Source of the DNA: Bidens hawaiensis
Lineage: Eukaryota > Streptophyta > Magnoliopsida > Asterales > Asteraceae
Direction of reading: 5' to 3'
DNA: 64,000 nucleotides
NCBI GenBank assembly: GCA_021521415.1
Contig: JAIQDT010000833.1
Span: 620,001 to 684,000 of the forward strand
Of this stretch, positions 33,251 through 42,952 are shown piece after piece. The notes beneath the pieces were generated by a model that saw only the letters and a program-made list of their open reading frames with translations, was not told where the DNA came from and searched no databases. Within the stretch, counting starts at the first letter, position 1. Each line of letters starts with the position of its first letter. The position numbers and the translations under genes are program-made.

Positions 33251-33889
33251 ATTTTAACTTTACCCGTAAACATTTAAACTCCGTAGAATTTTATACTTAC
33301 ACATGTGGTTAATTAGGGTTGGCTTTGGTAGGATTTATACTCAAAAACGAGAAGTATAATAGCTTGCCAAAAATAATTAATATCACGTCTTAAAAGTTAG
33401 ACGTGTTGGGGAGATTTCAAGTATAACCAACTCATGGATTAGCATGTTTCTACATCAAGTTATTCGGTACTCGTATAGCTAAGATTCGTATACACAATGA
33501 TCGAAGACACTCGATCATTTTTAAGGTGTAACAAGTATTTATTTAATCCTGTTTTTAATTTTAAACATTCATGCAAAAAAAATATATTATTTTGAATTGA
33601 TTTAGACGGTCAAAACCAAATTGGAGGTTGGCTAATTAAGCAACAATAATATACTAGATTAAGCACTTTTAATTGCTGAGTAATAAACTTAATAACTAAA
33701 TATGAGGCTGTTTTAGACTTTTAGGCTTTAGCCCAAAGTGTAAATATAGTTTCTACATGTTACGTCAAACGGCCGGGACTTATTGTATACCATACGTCTA
33801 ACAACGATGATAGCTTATTTTTTTACTCTTCACTAGGTTGATTATGGTAGGCCTTCATGTGTTGCCTTGATGGGAGGTTACAAGCGATG
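33251..33889. other. Spacer left of the non-autonomous LTR element
   Basis: No gene is seen. The sequence reaches the ACTGT target duplication at 33890-33894. Confidence 0.5.
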
Positions 33890-33894
33890 ACTGT

Positions 33895-34949
33895 TGAAGA
33901 AACACTAAGTGACCCCGGGCAGATTACGGATAATCTGGGGGTTAAATAGATGTTTCCACGAGGGTTAGGTCCGGCAAAGATGGTTATTCCTCTGATGACC
34001 TGCAAAATAGACACCGTGAGCTCGTCACTGAGAAGGGGGGGGGGTACCTCCTTGTGACCACCCTCCGGCGTGAGAATCAGACTAGATTGCTCTTGAATAT
34101 AAGTGTATATTAAGAGAAATTGCTAGAGCAGATATCAGATAATATATGGAGATATAAGATAATGATACCGTTCCAAGGTGTTGGAGTATTTATAGCCGAA
34201 GGTAGGTTTTCAAGCAGGTACAGCCAGCTGTATAATATTCCTTTTCTACCAACTGTGGGCTACGCACGTGCCATGCTGGTGGTTGGTGGATAGGCAGCGG
34301 CTGATAGTGACATGGCCGGCTGTGTACTATTCCTTTCCCACCAACTGCAGGCTATGTACGTGCCACGACAGGGGTTGGTGAGTAGGCAGCGGCTGATAGT
34401 GACATTAAGTACTGGAGCGTGCTCCTCGTCGTACTGTTGTCAGTGAGCTGTCGCTGCTTTGGTCAGATCTTTTGTCCATACCTTGGCAGGTATAGTACAA
34501 AAGATCCTCCAGTAGCGTACGGACTGGCTCATTTGGGCGGGAGTATTCCCGGCTTTGGGCGGGAGTATTCCCGGCTTGCTCCTTCAGGTGACATTACTGA
34601 ATTATTTGAGTTAGTGCCTTGTGCGTGTAGCCTTGCTGTTAGTGCGGGTAGCCTTCCCTGATGGCTAGTATCCGCAGCTGCGAGAACAGGCGGGGTACGT
34701 CACCATTGGGAGGCTTTTCCTGCGGGAACAGCTTGCGTACTGCGCGTAAGGACGTCATCTCTGAGCATGGTGGGTCCTGCGGATCCAGTTGGTCTTTGCG
34801 CAGACGTCCCTCTTTAAGGTGAGTCTTGCGGGTCCAACTGCGCAGACGTCCCTCTTTAAGGTGAGTCTTGCGGGTCCAACTGCGCAGACGTCCCTCTTTA
34901 AGGTGAGTCTTGCGGGTCCAACTGGGTTCTGCTGGGACCTACCTCTTCA
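33895..34949 (-). repeat. 3' LTR (left) of the non-autonomous element
   Basis: It has three tandem copies of a 42-bp unit with core CGCAGACGTCCCTCTTTAAG at 34799-34925, where the other LTR has two. It also holds a G10 run near 34035. A minus-strand TATA (TATAAATA) lies at 34194-34187. Confidence 0.92.
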
Positions 34950-34962
34950 AGTCCCCCCAGTC
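34950..34962 (-). promoter_or_regulatory. Polypurine tract of the non-autonomous element
   Basis: Read on the minus strand, GACTGGGGGGACT lies against the left LTR and is the expected plus-strand primer. Confidence 0.65.
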
Positions 34963-35333
34963 CAATGTTTTTCTCATGAATTGTTAATAAGTGAGGTGAA
35001 CTTTTGGACTTAAGCAAGGGGTTTCGAAAAGGGTTTAGTTTTAAGGTTCTCCGTGGGGATTCTTCCCGCTGGTTTCCTAATGTCACGCAGAATTTCCCAC
35101 TTTTCTGCTTGATCTTTGGGTATGATGCGGGTAGGTGTGTAACCTCCTCGCAAGTCAGGAGCGTTGAGTTTCAGTTTTATAGGTTCTCCACGAGGTTTTG
35201 GTAGTTTTAGACATAGTGATCAATTATGTTTAAACAACCAATTCCATCTTGGAGCATCAAACAATCTAGTTCTCAATGTTCCCGCTATGCGGGGATGTTA
35301 TATCCCTTTCCACAAGCATGGCCCAGAAGATCC

Positions 35334-35624
35334 TTCTTGGTTTCAATTCCCTGCGAGTGCTAAGTATGTGAAGGGTTTCGCCTTGACACTGTACCCGCAC
35401 TCGTCTTATAGTTACTTTACTTCCAAGGTATTCTTGGCTTCAATTCCCTGCGGGTGCTAAGTATGTGAAGGGTTTTGCCTTGACACTGTACCCGCACCCG
35501 TCTTATAGTTACTTGGTTGCCAAGGTATTCTTGGCTTCAATTCCCTGCGGGTGCTAAGTATGTGAAGGGTTTTGCCTTGACACTGTACCCGCACCCGTCT
35601 TATAGTTACTTGGTTGCCAAGGTA
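35334..35624 (+). repeat. 97-bp tandem triplication upstream of the antisense gene
   Basis: Units start TTCTTGG(T/C)TTCAATTCCC at 35334, 35431 and 35528 and contain GTGAAGGGTTTTGCCTTGAC and a distal CGTCTTATAGTTACTT. The second and third are nearly identical and the first has diverged. They lie 0.3-0.6 kb upstream of the TATA box of the antisense gene. Confidence 0.9.
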
Positions 35625-35960
35625 GGGGTGTATTCCCTCTTATTTTTGAATCTTTTTGAAATTCGAAGAGTTGGTGAAAGGATAAGAACAGTCCAACTAT
35701 TGAAGGGACGTCAGCGTGGTGTGACGGTTTCTTCTGACAGTTTCAGGACGTGCATGAAGTTATGGCGACGTGACAGTATATGGTCATTCCAGACGCTTTT
35801 TCAGGCGCGTGGGCGCGAGTTTTCGGGCGCGTGGGTGCGAAGTTTACGGCACGCGTCCTGTCAACAGCTGTTGCCAGCGTGCTCTTTCCACGTGTCATAG
35901 TTTCATTGCACCTGCGCTTTCCTCTCTCCGCATTAAATTCATCGCATTCATTGCGATGAG

Positions 35961-35968
35961 TATATAAA
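35961..35968 (+). promoter_or_regulatory. TATA box for the antisense gene
   Basis: TATATAAAGGGAGG lies about 120 bp before the ATG at 36086, on the strand opposite to gag. The gene therefore appears to have its own promoter instead of relying on the LTR. Confidence 0.65.
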
Positions 35969-36085
35969 GGGAGGAGAGGATGCATTTCAACTCACAGTTT
36001 CACTTCTTCTTCTAAGCGATTTCCGGCGAATACTCTAACTTTTCCGTCGAGCATTCTCCTGAAATCGTTCTTTCATACCTCCAAG

Positions 36086-39000
36086 ATGTCTTCTACTCAT
36101 GATCCTGAGGCTACTGCCGAGGAGTCTGACGTGTACACGGAGAACCCGATGTCAGCGTCTGACAAAGACGATAAGAGTACTACTGGCGAGTGCCAGTGTG
36201 CTCTTTCCGTCGACCTGTATCACTACATCGTCAAGAAGTTCATGCTCGAGCCTTTCGAGCCTGAGTTTCCTAAGCCTCACCAGACGGTGTACGATGCCCC
36301 CAAGGGCAAGATAGGGGTGTATGCTGCATTCTTCATCTATGGGAATCTCAGGTTCCCATTGACGAATTTGTGTACCGTGTTCTGGAGAAACACGGTGTAC
36401 ATTTGACGGAGGTGCACCCGATGGCGTTCGCAAAGGTTCGCCACTTTGAATGGGTGTGCCACATTCTGGGCGTTGAGCCTCGCGTCGACCGCCTGATGAC
36501 CTTCTACTCCTGGAGGTGCATCCAGGGCTGGTATACCCTGATTACTCGGATCAAGGGTTTGAAGATCTGTGCTACCGAGCGCAGTCTTCGGTCTTGGAAG
36601 CGGGAGTTCTTCTATATCTCTGCCCGTGTCGTCCCCATAGCGATGACATTCAAGAACGGGAGAGCACTCCCGAACCTTCACGCCTCCAACTACCAGGAGG
36701 CGGAATGGTTTACCAAGATCTCCCGGATCCAGACTCCGGTTTATCGCTTTGCGGAGTCTGGGATGGTGATGCTTGGGATGAGCCGGGTATGGAAGGATGC
36801 TGGGGCAGAGGCGCCACAGATTCCCATCGTTCTTGAATACGGTTCGAATTCTATTCCCTATGGTATGCTCCATCTCTTTTTGCTGATTTAGGGTTTTTCT
36901 TCTAACTGCTTTTCTGTTTATTTTCAGAGGGGAACAATTTGCAGTCGCTTCTGCAACCGCGTGAGAGCGGTGGTCCCGCTCGGTTGGGTACTCGTGCTCT
37001 CGACGAGAACGAGTTGCCCATCTTGGAGCAAACGGCGGATCGGTTTGTGGAGGTCTACCCGCCAGGCCACGAAATTCTGAGCGCCACGCGGCCAGGTAAG
37101 GGTTTCATTAACCCTCGCCCTCTTCATGCTCAAACCTCTGCTGGAGTTTCTCTAATTTTGTCTTCTGATGAGGAATCCGCAGATGGTCCTTTCTTCGTGA
37201 GGAAGAAGAAAGCTGCCGGCGTGAAGGGCAAGGCGAAGGTTGCCTCCACTGTCGATCAGGGGAACCGGTCTGACTCGGAGACCGAAAGTGAGGAGGCGGC
37301 AGGGAACCTTGGTGGTGGTGAGACAACTGTCTCGGAGGTTGAGACAGCTGCCACCTCCGCGCGACCAAGTTCTACGACGGTGACTGGCGTGAAGAGGCCA
37401 GTTCCATCGGGTTCGTCCCCGCCCTTCAGAACCTTCAAGATTAAGAAAACTCGTAAGTACTTTTTATTTATCTTACCCGCAATTCTTTCCGCCATTGTTT
37501 TTAATATCTTGTCTTCATGCAGGCGTGGATGTAACCGCATTCCAAAGTGATGCGGGAAGGAGCAGTTCTGGACCCACGAAGGTAGGTTTGGTCAACCTAC
37601 CCGAGGCGATGACCCAGGCAGCTGCGCCTGTTTGCAGTGTTGGTTCAGTTGCTCATCCCGTTGAGGCAACTGTTCCAATTGTGACGTCATCTCCGCCGGC
37701 TGTCAGTGCCATCTTTACTGCATCCTTCACTGAGCCGGCGGTGATTTTCTCTGCGGGCTCCTCCACAGCGGCGGCCACGGTTGTGAGTTCACCTCCAGTG
37801 AGTTCACCTCCGATGGTCTCTACCGCGGCGGCTTCAACCGTGCCCCCGGCCGGTTCATCAGGTATGTTCGGCGTTGGGGCTTCTAGCCAATCTCTGCCTC
37901 CTTCCTATTTGCCTGACCTCTTGGATGGATATCCCTTAGGTTCGGGTGATGGGTTTGGCGGCTACCGGCCTGTTGTCGACCCTACAGGTGCGTAGGGTTA
38001 TTTTGGCCTATTTTTTTTTATCATCTTTTCCTAACTGCTTTTTGTTTTTGCTGTTTCGGATTCCAATGAGGTGTATGTTCCGAGGTGGAACATCCGCCGG
38101 GGAACAACCCTTCTGACGGCTGTGGACTGCGTCGAGTGGGCGCGTCATGCAGCCCCAAGTGGTGCGTTGGGGGAAGCTATGTCTAGCTACCAGGAGGGTA
38201 GGCTGACGAATGAGCTTCGGATTCTCCTTGCCCGGATGCAGCCACGCGTCGAGTTGCTTTGTCGTGAAAACGACAAGTTAAAGGCGGCGCGTAGCCAGGA
38301 AGTGGCCCAAGCGCGGGCTATCCGGGAGGAGAACAGGAGACTTTCCGCCATTGCTGCAGAGAAGGAAAAGGCCTTCAAGGCCCTCGAGGTTGAAGTTCAG
38401 GCCCGACTCGAGGCCCGTTCCAAGGCTACCCAAGCTGTTAACGAACAACTTAGGTTGGCTAAGGAAACTGCGCGGAACGCGACCGAGAGGGCCACCAAAG
38501 CTGAAGCCATTGCTGAGCCTCTGTGCGCCGAGAATGAGGAGCTTAAAGCCAAACTAGAGAGGCTCCAGCAGGCTCATGATGCCTTGGCCATGGAAGACGC
38601 CAAGAAGCTTCAAGAGATCTTGGACCAGAGGGGTATGCTTGATCATACTGAGCGTAAGCTGAAGGGCGTTGAAGAGGCTGCTGCTAAGGAAGTGTTGCTT
38701 GCCAACCTTAACAAAAATGAAGCCGAACGCGCCCGCGACCAAGCTCAAGCTGCCCTCCAGGAAGCTCTGATCACCAAGGAATGGCTTTTACGAGAAGCGT
38801 TGTCGCAGGTATGCGTAGCTTCATAATGTCTTTACGCTTTTCTTTATACTTAGAAAAGTTTTTTGATACATATTTTTTTTTGTAAGTTGTGCATCGGATC
38901 TTCACGAACACATCTTATGACGATGCCATGAGCGCAGCCCTCAACGCTTCTCATGAGGATGGGGAAAAGGCTGGTTTCTTGCTTGGTCTGGGGTTTGTTG

Positions 39001-39230
39001 AGAAGGGCATCCCGCCTTCCAACTTCCCTCTTTATGACGTGGACACTGAAGCTGCCTATGACCAAGCAGTGAACCAGTATGCTGCATTCCCGCATCCGGT
39101 GGTGGAGAAGGTGAACGAAATTGCTGCTGCTGATGATGGGCTAACCATTCTCAAGACTTTCCTTGAACCGCCACAGCCAACTGATGGTGCGGGTACAAGT
39201 GGGTTTGGAGGGAGTGGTCCTGAAGTTTGA
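36086..39230 (+). pseudogene. Antisense gene in LTR element: Transposase_28-like plus coiled coil
   Basis: ATG 36086 sits in a good context (CCAAGATGTC). Exon 1 (36086-36862) resembles the plant 'putative gypsy-type transposon' domain (Transposase_28): a P-H-Q-x-V-Y-D-A-P-x-G-x-I-G-V-Y-A-A stretch, then F-G-V-H-like and Q-G-W-Y-T blocks. A one-base deletion near 36357 shifts its frame. Exon 2 is 36928-37452 (acidic/Lys, Ser-rich); exon 3 is 37523-37987 (Ala/Pro/Ser/Val-rich). Exon 4 (38060-38808) is a long Glu/Ala/Lys coiled coil. Exon 5 (38887-39230) ends SGFGGSGPEV-stop. Introns are 65-78 bp and phases match. The acceptors before exons 4 (TTTCGG) and 5 (TGTAA-GTT) seem mutated. The full product would be about 950 aa. 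Function is unknown; polyadenylation-like AATATAAA-type sequence lies near 39325. Confidence 0.75.
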
Positions 39231-39492
39231 ACCTTGAGATCCCTTCCCACCGTTAGGATAGATTTATATTTCTGTAGGCGGGTAGATACCCGGCCATTCT
39301 TGTAATGTTTGAATTTTTTTATGAAATATAAATGTTTGTGCGGGTAGGACCGCCACTTTCATTGGATGACTTGCTTTATAAACGTTATATGACTTGCTCA
39401 TGCATATTATAATTTAATTTGGCACTTGTTTTGCCTCATAAACAATATATGATTCGCTCGTGCATACTTTAGTTGAACTTAGCAATTTTCCA

Positions 39493-39990
39493 AGTGTTTT
39501 GAATAAGTTAACCGTTCGACGCGTGGTTGTCAATAGGTTAGTGTTCAGTTTCCTCTATCATGATTGTGCGGGTAGGACCGTCACTTTCATTTAGTGGGAT
39601 GACCAACCTTTACCTATAACTGACCTGCGTGAAGGTTTTCGTTAGAATTTTTTTGCCGTTTTTTGTGTTTATGCGGGTTTTGCCGCCGTCCACACGCAAC
39701 GACTTACTTCCCCACTTATTTATGCGGTGAATACCGGCATCAGTGTTTTGAATAAGTTAAACCTTTCGACGCGCGGTTGTCAATAGGTTAATGTTCAGTT
39801 TCCTCTATCATGATTGTACGGGTAGGACCGTCACTTTCATTTAGTGGGATGACTAAACTTTACCTATAACTGACCTGCGTGAAGGTTGTCCTCATCTCTT
39901 AGAAATTTTTGCCGTTTTGTGTTTATGCGGGTTTTGCCGCTGTCCACACGCAACGACTTCCCCACTTATTTATGCGGTGAATACCGGCAT
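39493..39990. repeat. 249-bp tandem duplication downstream of the antisense gene
   Basis: Two copies start AGTGTTTTGAATAAGTTAA at 39493 and 39742. They include TTTCGACGCG, GTGCGGGTAGGACCGTCACTTTC-like text and TTTATGCGGTGAATACCGGCA. They separate the 3' ends of the two convergent genes. Confidence 0.88.
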
Positions 39991-40299
39991 ATCAGTGTGG
40001 AAAGTTCATAAGTATAAATGTAAGACCATCAGCGTCAATGTGATAAGGAGAATCATTTCCATTAGAAGTGGCTCTAGGCCTTTTCTTTACAAGTTTGGAA
40101 TTGATCTACATGCAGCCTGCGTAATTGAGCTCCCTTCCATGTTCTTGGGATGGGGGTGTCATCGAGCCTTTCGAGCCGATATGCACCTGGTTCGGAATCT
40201 CGTTGTTTACGCAGTATGTAGTCTCCAACATTGAAGCTGCAGTATCATTCGTGTTTTCCCCAACTGGGGTTCTACACGCATTAGCCTGCTCAGCGTTCA

Positions 40300-41835
40300 T
40301 TACGCCACCAGGTGTGTGAGTTTCCCATCTCTGACAAATGCTTCGACGACGTCCTTCAAGTCTACGCATTCCTCGGTGGTGTGGCCTTTTGTCCTGTGGA
40401 AGTCATAGGATTTGCTTTGATCAGCGTTTGGACGCTGTCGGATAATTGGAGCCTCTGGCCATGGGAGCCTCTCGGTGGCGAATATCTCGGTGACGCTTTT
40501 GGTGAGTGGCGTCCATCTGGAGTTCCGGTTCGACAACTGCATGTTATCCTTTCCGCCTAATCGAGGGTGCGAGCCGGATGAGGTGTCAAAGTTTACCCTT
40601 GACTGCCAAATACCTAGCTTCCTCTTTTTGTTTAGTCGGGCGGTAAGGACGTTGTTTTCTCTTGTTTTCTGAGTGTAAAGGTTTGTGCTATGGGGAAGAT
40701 CCCTACCCAGTTGCTTTTCCGTTTCCGCGAAGCGTTTAGCTGCTGTCATGATGGCATCCCATGTGGATGGCATGCCGTCTTTACCCGTCAATGTGCGAAT
40801 AAGCTCTGGGTATTTGGCGCCTTGGATGAAAGCTGCGCGAACAAGATCCTCGCTTATGGTACCCAGACTCAGCTTCTTTGAGTTGAAGCGAGTGATGAAG
40901 TCTAGTAATGACTCATCTTCCTCTCGGATGCAGTTGAGGATCGTCCATTGCTCTTCGGTATACTTTCGTTGTTGGCTGAAGTGTTGGCTGAACTTCTGCT
41001 GGAAGTCTGCCCAATCGTAGATGTGGTGGACCGGTAGACGGTCGAACCACGCTCTGGCTGCCCCAACAAGCGTCATTTGGAACATGTAACACCACGTGGG
41101 TTCCGTCCAATTGCTGACGGTTGCCCCCGCTATGAATCTGTTCAAATGATCGTCTGGGTCAGATATACCATCATATGTGCCTATATTGGACATTTGTTTG
41201 GCACTTCTCGGGGCAATTGCTTCCGCAATGTCCCTTGCAAATTTGGGTGTTCCCGCATTTGCAGCAGTTGGTCTAAAGGTTTTGGAGAAGTCACGTGGGT
41301 TCCGTCCCGCGTTTTTTGGTTTGAAGGTTTCTCCAAAATTCCTTCTCGGTTGGAAGTCCGTTTCTTTGCGCTTCCCTTTCGTTCTATGACGAGGGTTTGT
41401 GTCGCTGTCGGACTCATCCCGATCATCGTCCCAGTATTCGCACTCATTGCTCATGTTGAGCTGTTGTCGAGTGCTTCCGAATTCGTCAGCCTGTTGGAGT
41501 GAACGTAAGCGTTCATCCAACTCAGCTTGGAATTCCCTCTGACGTGCTTCCGCCCACGCTTTAACTTGATCAAGTGTTTGGCGGGGGAGTCTCGTCTGTT
41601 GTTTCTCCAACTGGGTATCGGTGAATCCCAGTGAAGGATTGTTTACCGCACTTGCCCCGGCTTGGGTAACCGGGGTAGTGTTCGTAAAATTTACTGCACT
41701 TGCCCCGGCTTGGGTAACCGGGGTAGTGTACGTAAAATTTGTGTACTCGCCGGTGTTTCCCCCAGTAGCTGGGGTTTTAGTTACCGGGGTTTCTTGGTCA
41801 CTCGCTGGCCTTGGGACCGGAGTAACGTTAACCAT
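40300..41835 (-). CDS. Gag protein of the non-autonomous LTR element (511 aa)
   Basis: An open frame starts at ATG 41835, about 50 bp after the PBS. The N-terminus (residues 1-80) has a duplicated TTPVTQAGASAVN motif, followed by a Gln-rich helix and a charged linker. The retrotransposon gag core lies about residues 215-400: NIGTYDGISDPDDHL, ARAWFDRLP, the F-x-Q-F-S-Q-H-F block and FNSKKLSLGTISEDL. The C-terminus has the Tat/Athila-type C-F-H-x4-G-H-x4-C finger, but its first Cys is Tyr477 (YDFHRTKGHTTEEC), so one zinc ligand is lost. The frame is otherwise intact. Residual minus-strand homology to the next part of such elements continues to about 40106, but no pol follows. Gag would have to be packaged with a partner's RT. 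Confidence 0.85.
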   Translation of the reverse strand: MVNVTPVPRPASDQETPVTKTPATGGNTGEYTNFTYTTPVTQAGASAVNFTNTTPVTQAGASAVNNPSLGFTDTQLEKQQTRLPRQTLDQVKAWAEARQREFQAELDERLRSLQQADEFGSTRQQLNMSNECEYWDDDRDESDSDTNPRHRTKGKRKETDFQPRRNFGETFKPKNAGRNPRDFSKTFRPTAANAGTPKFARDIAEAIAPRSAKQMSNIGTYDGISDPDDHLNRFIAGATVSNWTEPTWCYMFQMTLVGAARAWFDRLPVHHIYDWADFQQKFSQHFSQQRKYTEEQWTILNCIREEDESLLDFITRFNSKKLSLGTISEDLVRAAFIQGAKYPELIRTLTGKDGMPSTWDAIMTAAKRFAETEKQLGRDLPHSTNLYTQKTRENNVLTARLNKKRKLGIWQSRVNFDTSSGSHPRLGGKDNMQLSNRNSRWTPLTKSVTEIFATERLPWPEAPIIRQRPNADQSKSYDFHRTKGHTTEECVDLKDVVEAFVRDGKLTHLVA

Positions 41836-41884
41836 CTTTCCAGAAGTTTTGAAAAAACTGAAAAAGAATTAAGTTCTAGCTTTT

Positions 41885-41902
41885 ATGCACGGATGGCGCC
41901 AA
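41885..41902 (-). promoter_or_regulatory. Primer binding site of the non-autonomous element
   Basis: On the minus strand TTGGCGCCATCCGTGC directly follows the right LTR. TGGCGCC-type sites are common in Tat/Athila-related gypsy elements. The tRNA is not assigned. Confidence 0.7.
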
Positions 41903-42917
41903 TGAAGAAACACTAAGTGACCTCGGGCAGATTACGGATAATCTGGGGGTTAAATAGATGTTTCCACGAGGGTTAGGTCCGGCAAAGATGGTTATTCCTC
42001 TGATGACCTGCAAAACAGACACCGTGAACTCGTCACTGAGAAGGGGGGGGGGGGTACCTCCTTGTGACCACCCTCCGGCGTGAGAATCAGACTAGATTGC
42101 TCTTGAATATAAGTGTATATTAAGAGAAATTGCTAGAGTAGATATCAGATAATATATGGAGATATAAGATAATGATACCGTTCCAAGGTGTTGGAGTATT
42201 TATAGCCGAAGGTAGGTTTTCAAGCAGGTACAGCCAGCTGTATAATATTCCTTTTCTACCAACTGTGGGCTACGCACGTGCCATGCTAGTGGTTGGTGGA
42301 TAGGCAGCGGCTGATAGTGACATGGACGGCTGTGTACTATTCCTTTCCCACCAACTGCAGGCTATGTACGTGCCACGACAGGGGTTGGTGAGTAGGCAGC
42401 GGCTGATAGTGACATTAAGTACTGGAGCGTGCTCCTCGTCGTACTGTTGTCAGTGAGCTGTCGCTGCTTTGGTCAGATCTTTTGTCCATACCTTGGCAGG
42501 TATAGTACAAAAGATCCTCCAGTAGCGTACGGACTGGCTCATTTGGGCGGGAGTATTCCCGGCTTTCGGCGGGAGTATTCCCGGCTTGCTCCTTCAGGTG
42601 ACATTACTGAATTATTTGAGTTAGTGCCTTGTGCGTGTAGCTTTGCTGTTAGTGCGGGTAGCCTTCCCTGATGGCTAGTATCCGCAGCTGCGGGAACAGG
42701 CGGGGTACGTCACCATTGGGAGGCTTTTCCTGCGGGAACAGCTTGCGTACTGCGCGTAAGGATGTCATCTCTGAGCATGGTGGGTCCTGCGGATCCAGTT
42801 TCTCTTTGCGCAGACTTCCCTCTTTAAGGTGAGTCTTGCGGGTCCAACTGCGCAGACGTCCCTCTTTAAGGTGAGTCTTGCGGGTCCAACTGGGTTCTGC
42901 TGGGACCTACCTCTTCA
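41903..42917 (-). repeat. 5' LTR (right) of the non-autonomous element
   Basis: It has two copies of the 42-bp unit (42809-42893) and a G12 run. Loss or gain of one 42-bp unit and two G bases explains the whole length difference from the other LTR. The minus-strand TATA is at 42204-42197. Confidence 0.92.
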
Positions 42918-42952
42918 ACTGTGATTGAGTGATACATGTTTTGATTATTATT

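Larger units (their letters stand above)
33895..42917 (-). mobile_element. Non-autonomous LTR retroelement with gag and an antisense gene
   Basis: LTRs of 1055 bp (33895-34949) and 1015 bp (41903-42917) have short inverted ends TGAAGA/TCTTCA and a perfect TSD ACTGT (33890-33894, 42918-42922). They differ by about 1.4 percent plus one 42-bp repeat unit, so this is the youngest bounded insertion here. The PBS (TTGGCGCCATCC) adjoins the right LTR on the minus strand and the PPT adjoins the left LTR, so the element reads leftward. It encodes a 511-aa gag but no protease, RT or integrase. About 4 kb of the inside is an oppositely oriented, intron-containing gene with its own upstream region. Confidence 0.92.

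Noticed and set aside
36337..37540. Minus-strand frames opposite the antisense gene exons 1-2
   Set aside because: Plus-strand frames give the recognised domain and consistent intron phases; the minus frames do not continue across introns.
40312..41916. Plus-strand frames opposite gag
   Set aside because: Shadows of the 511-codon gag on the minus strand.
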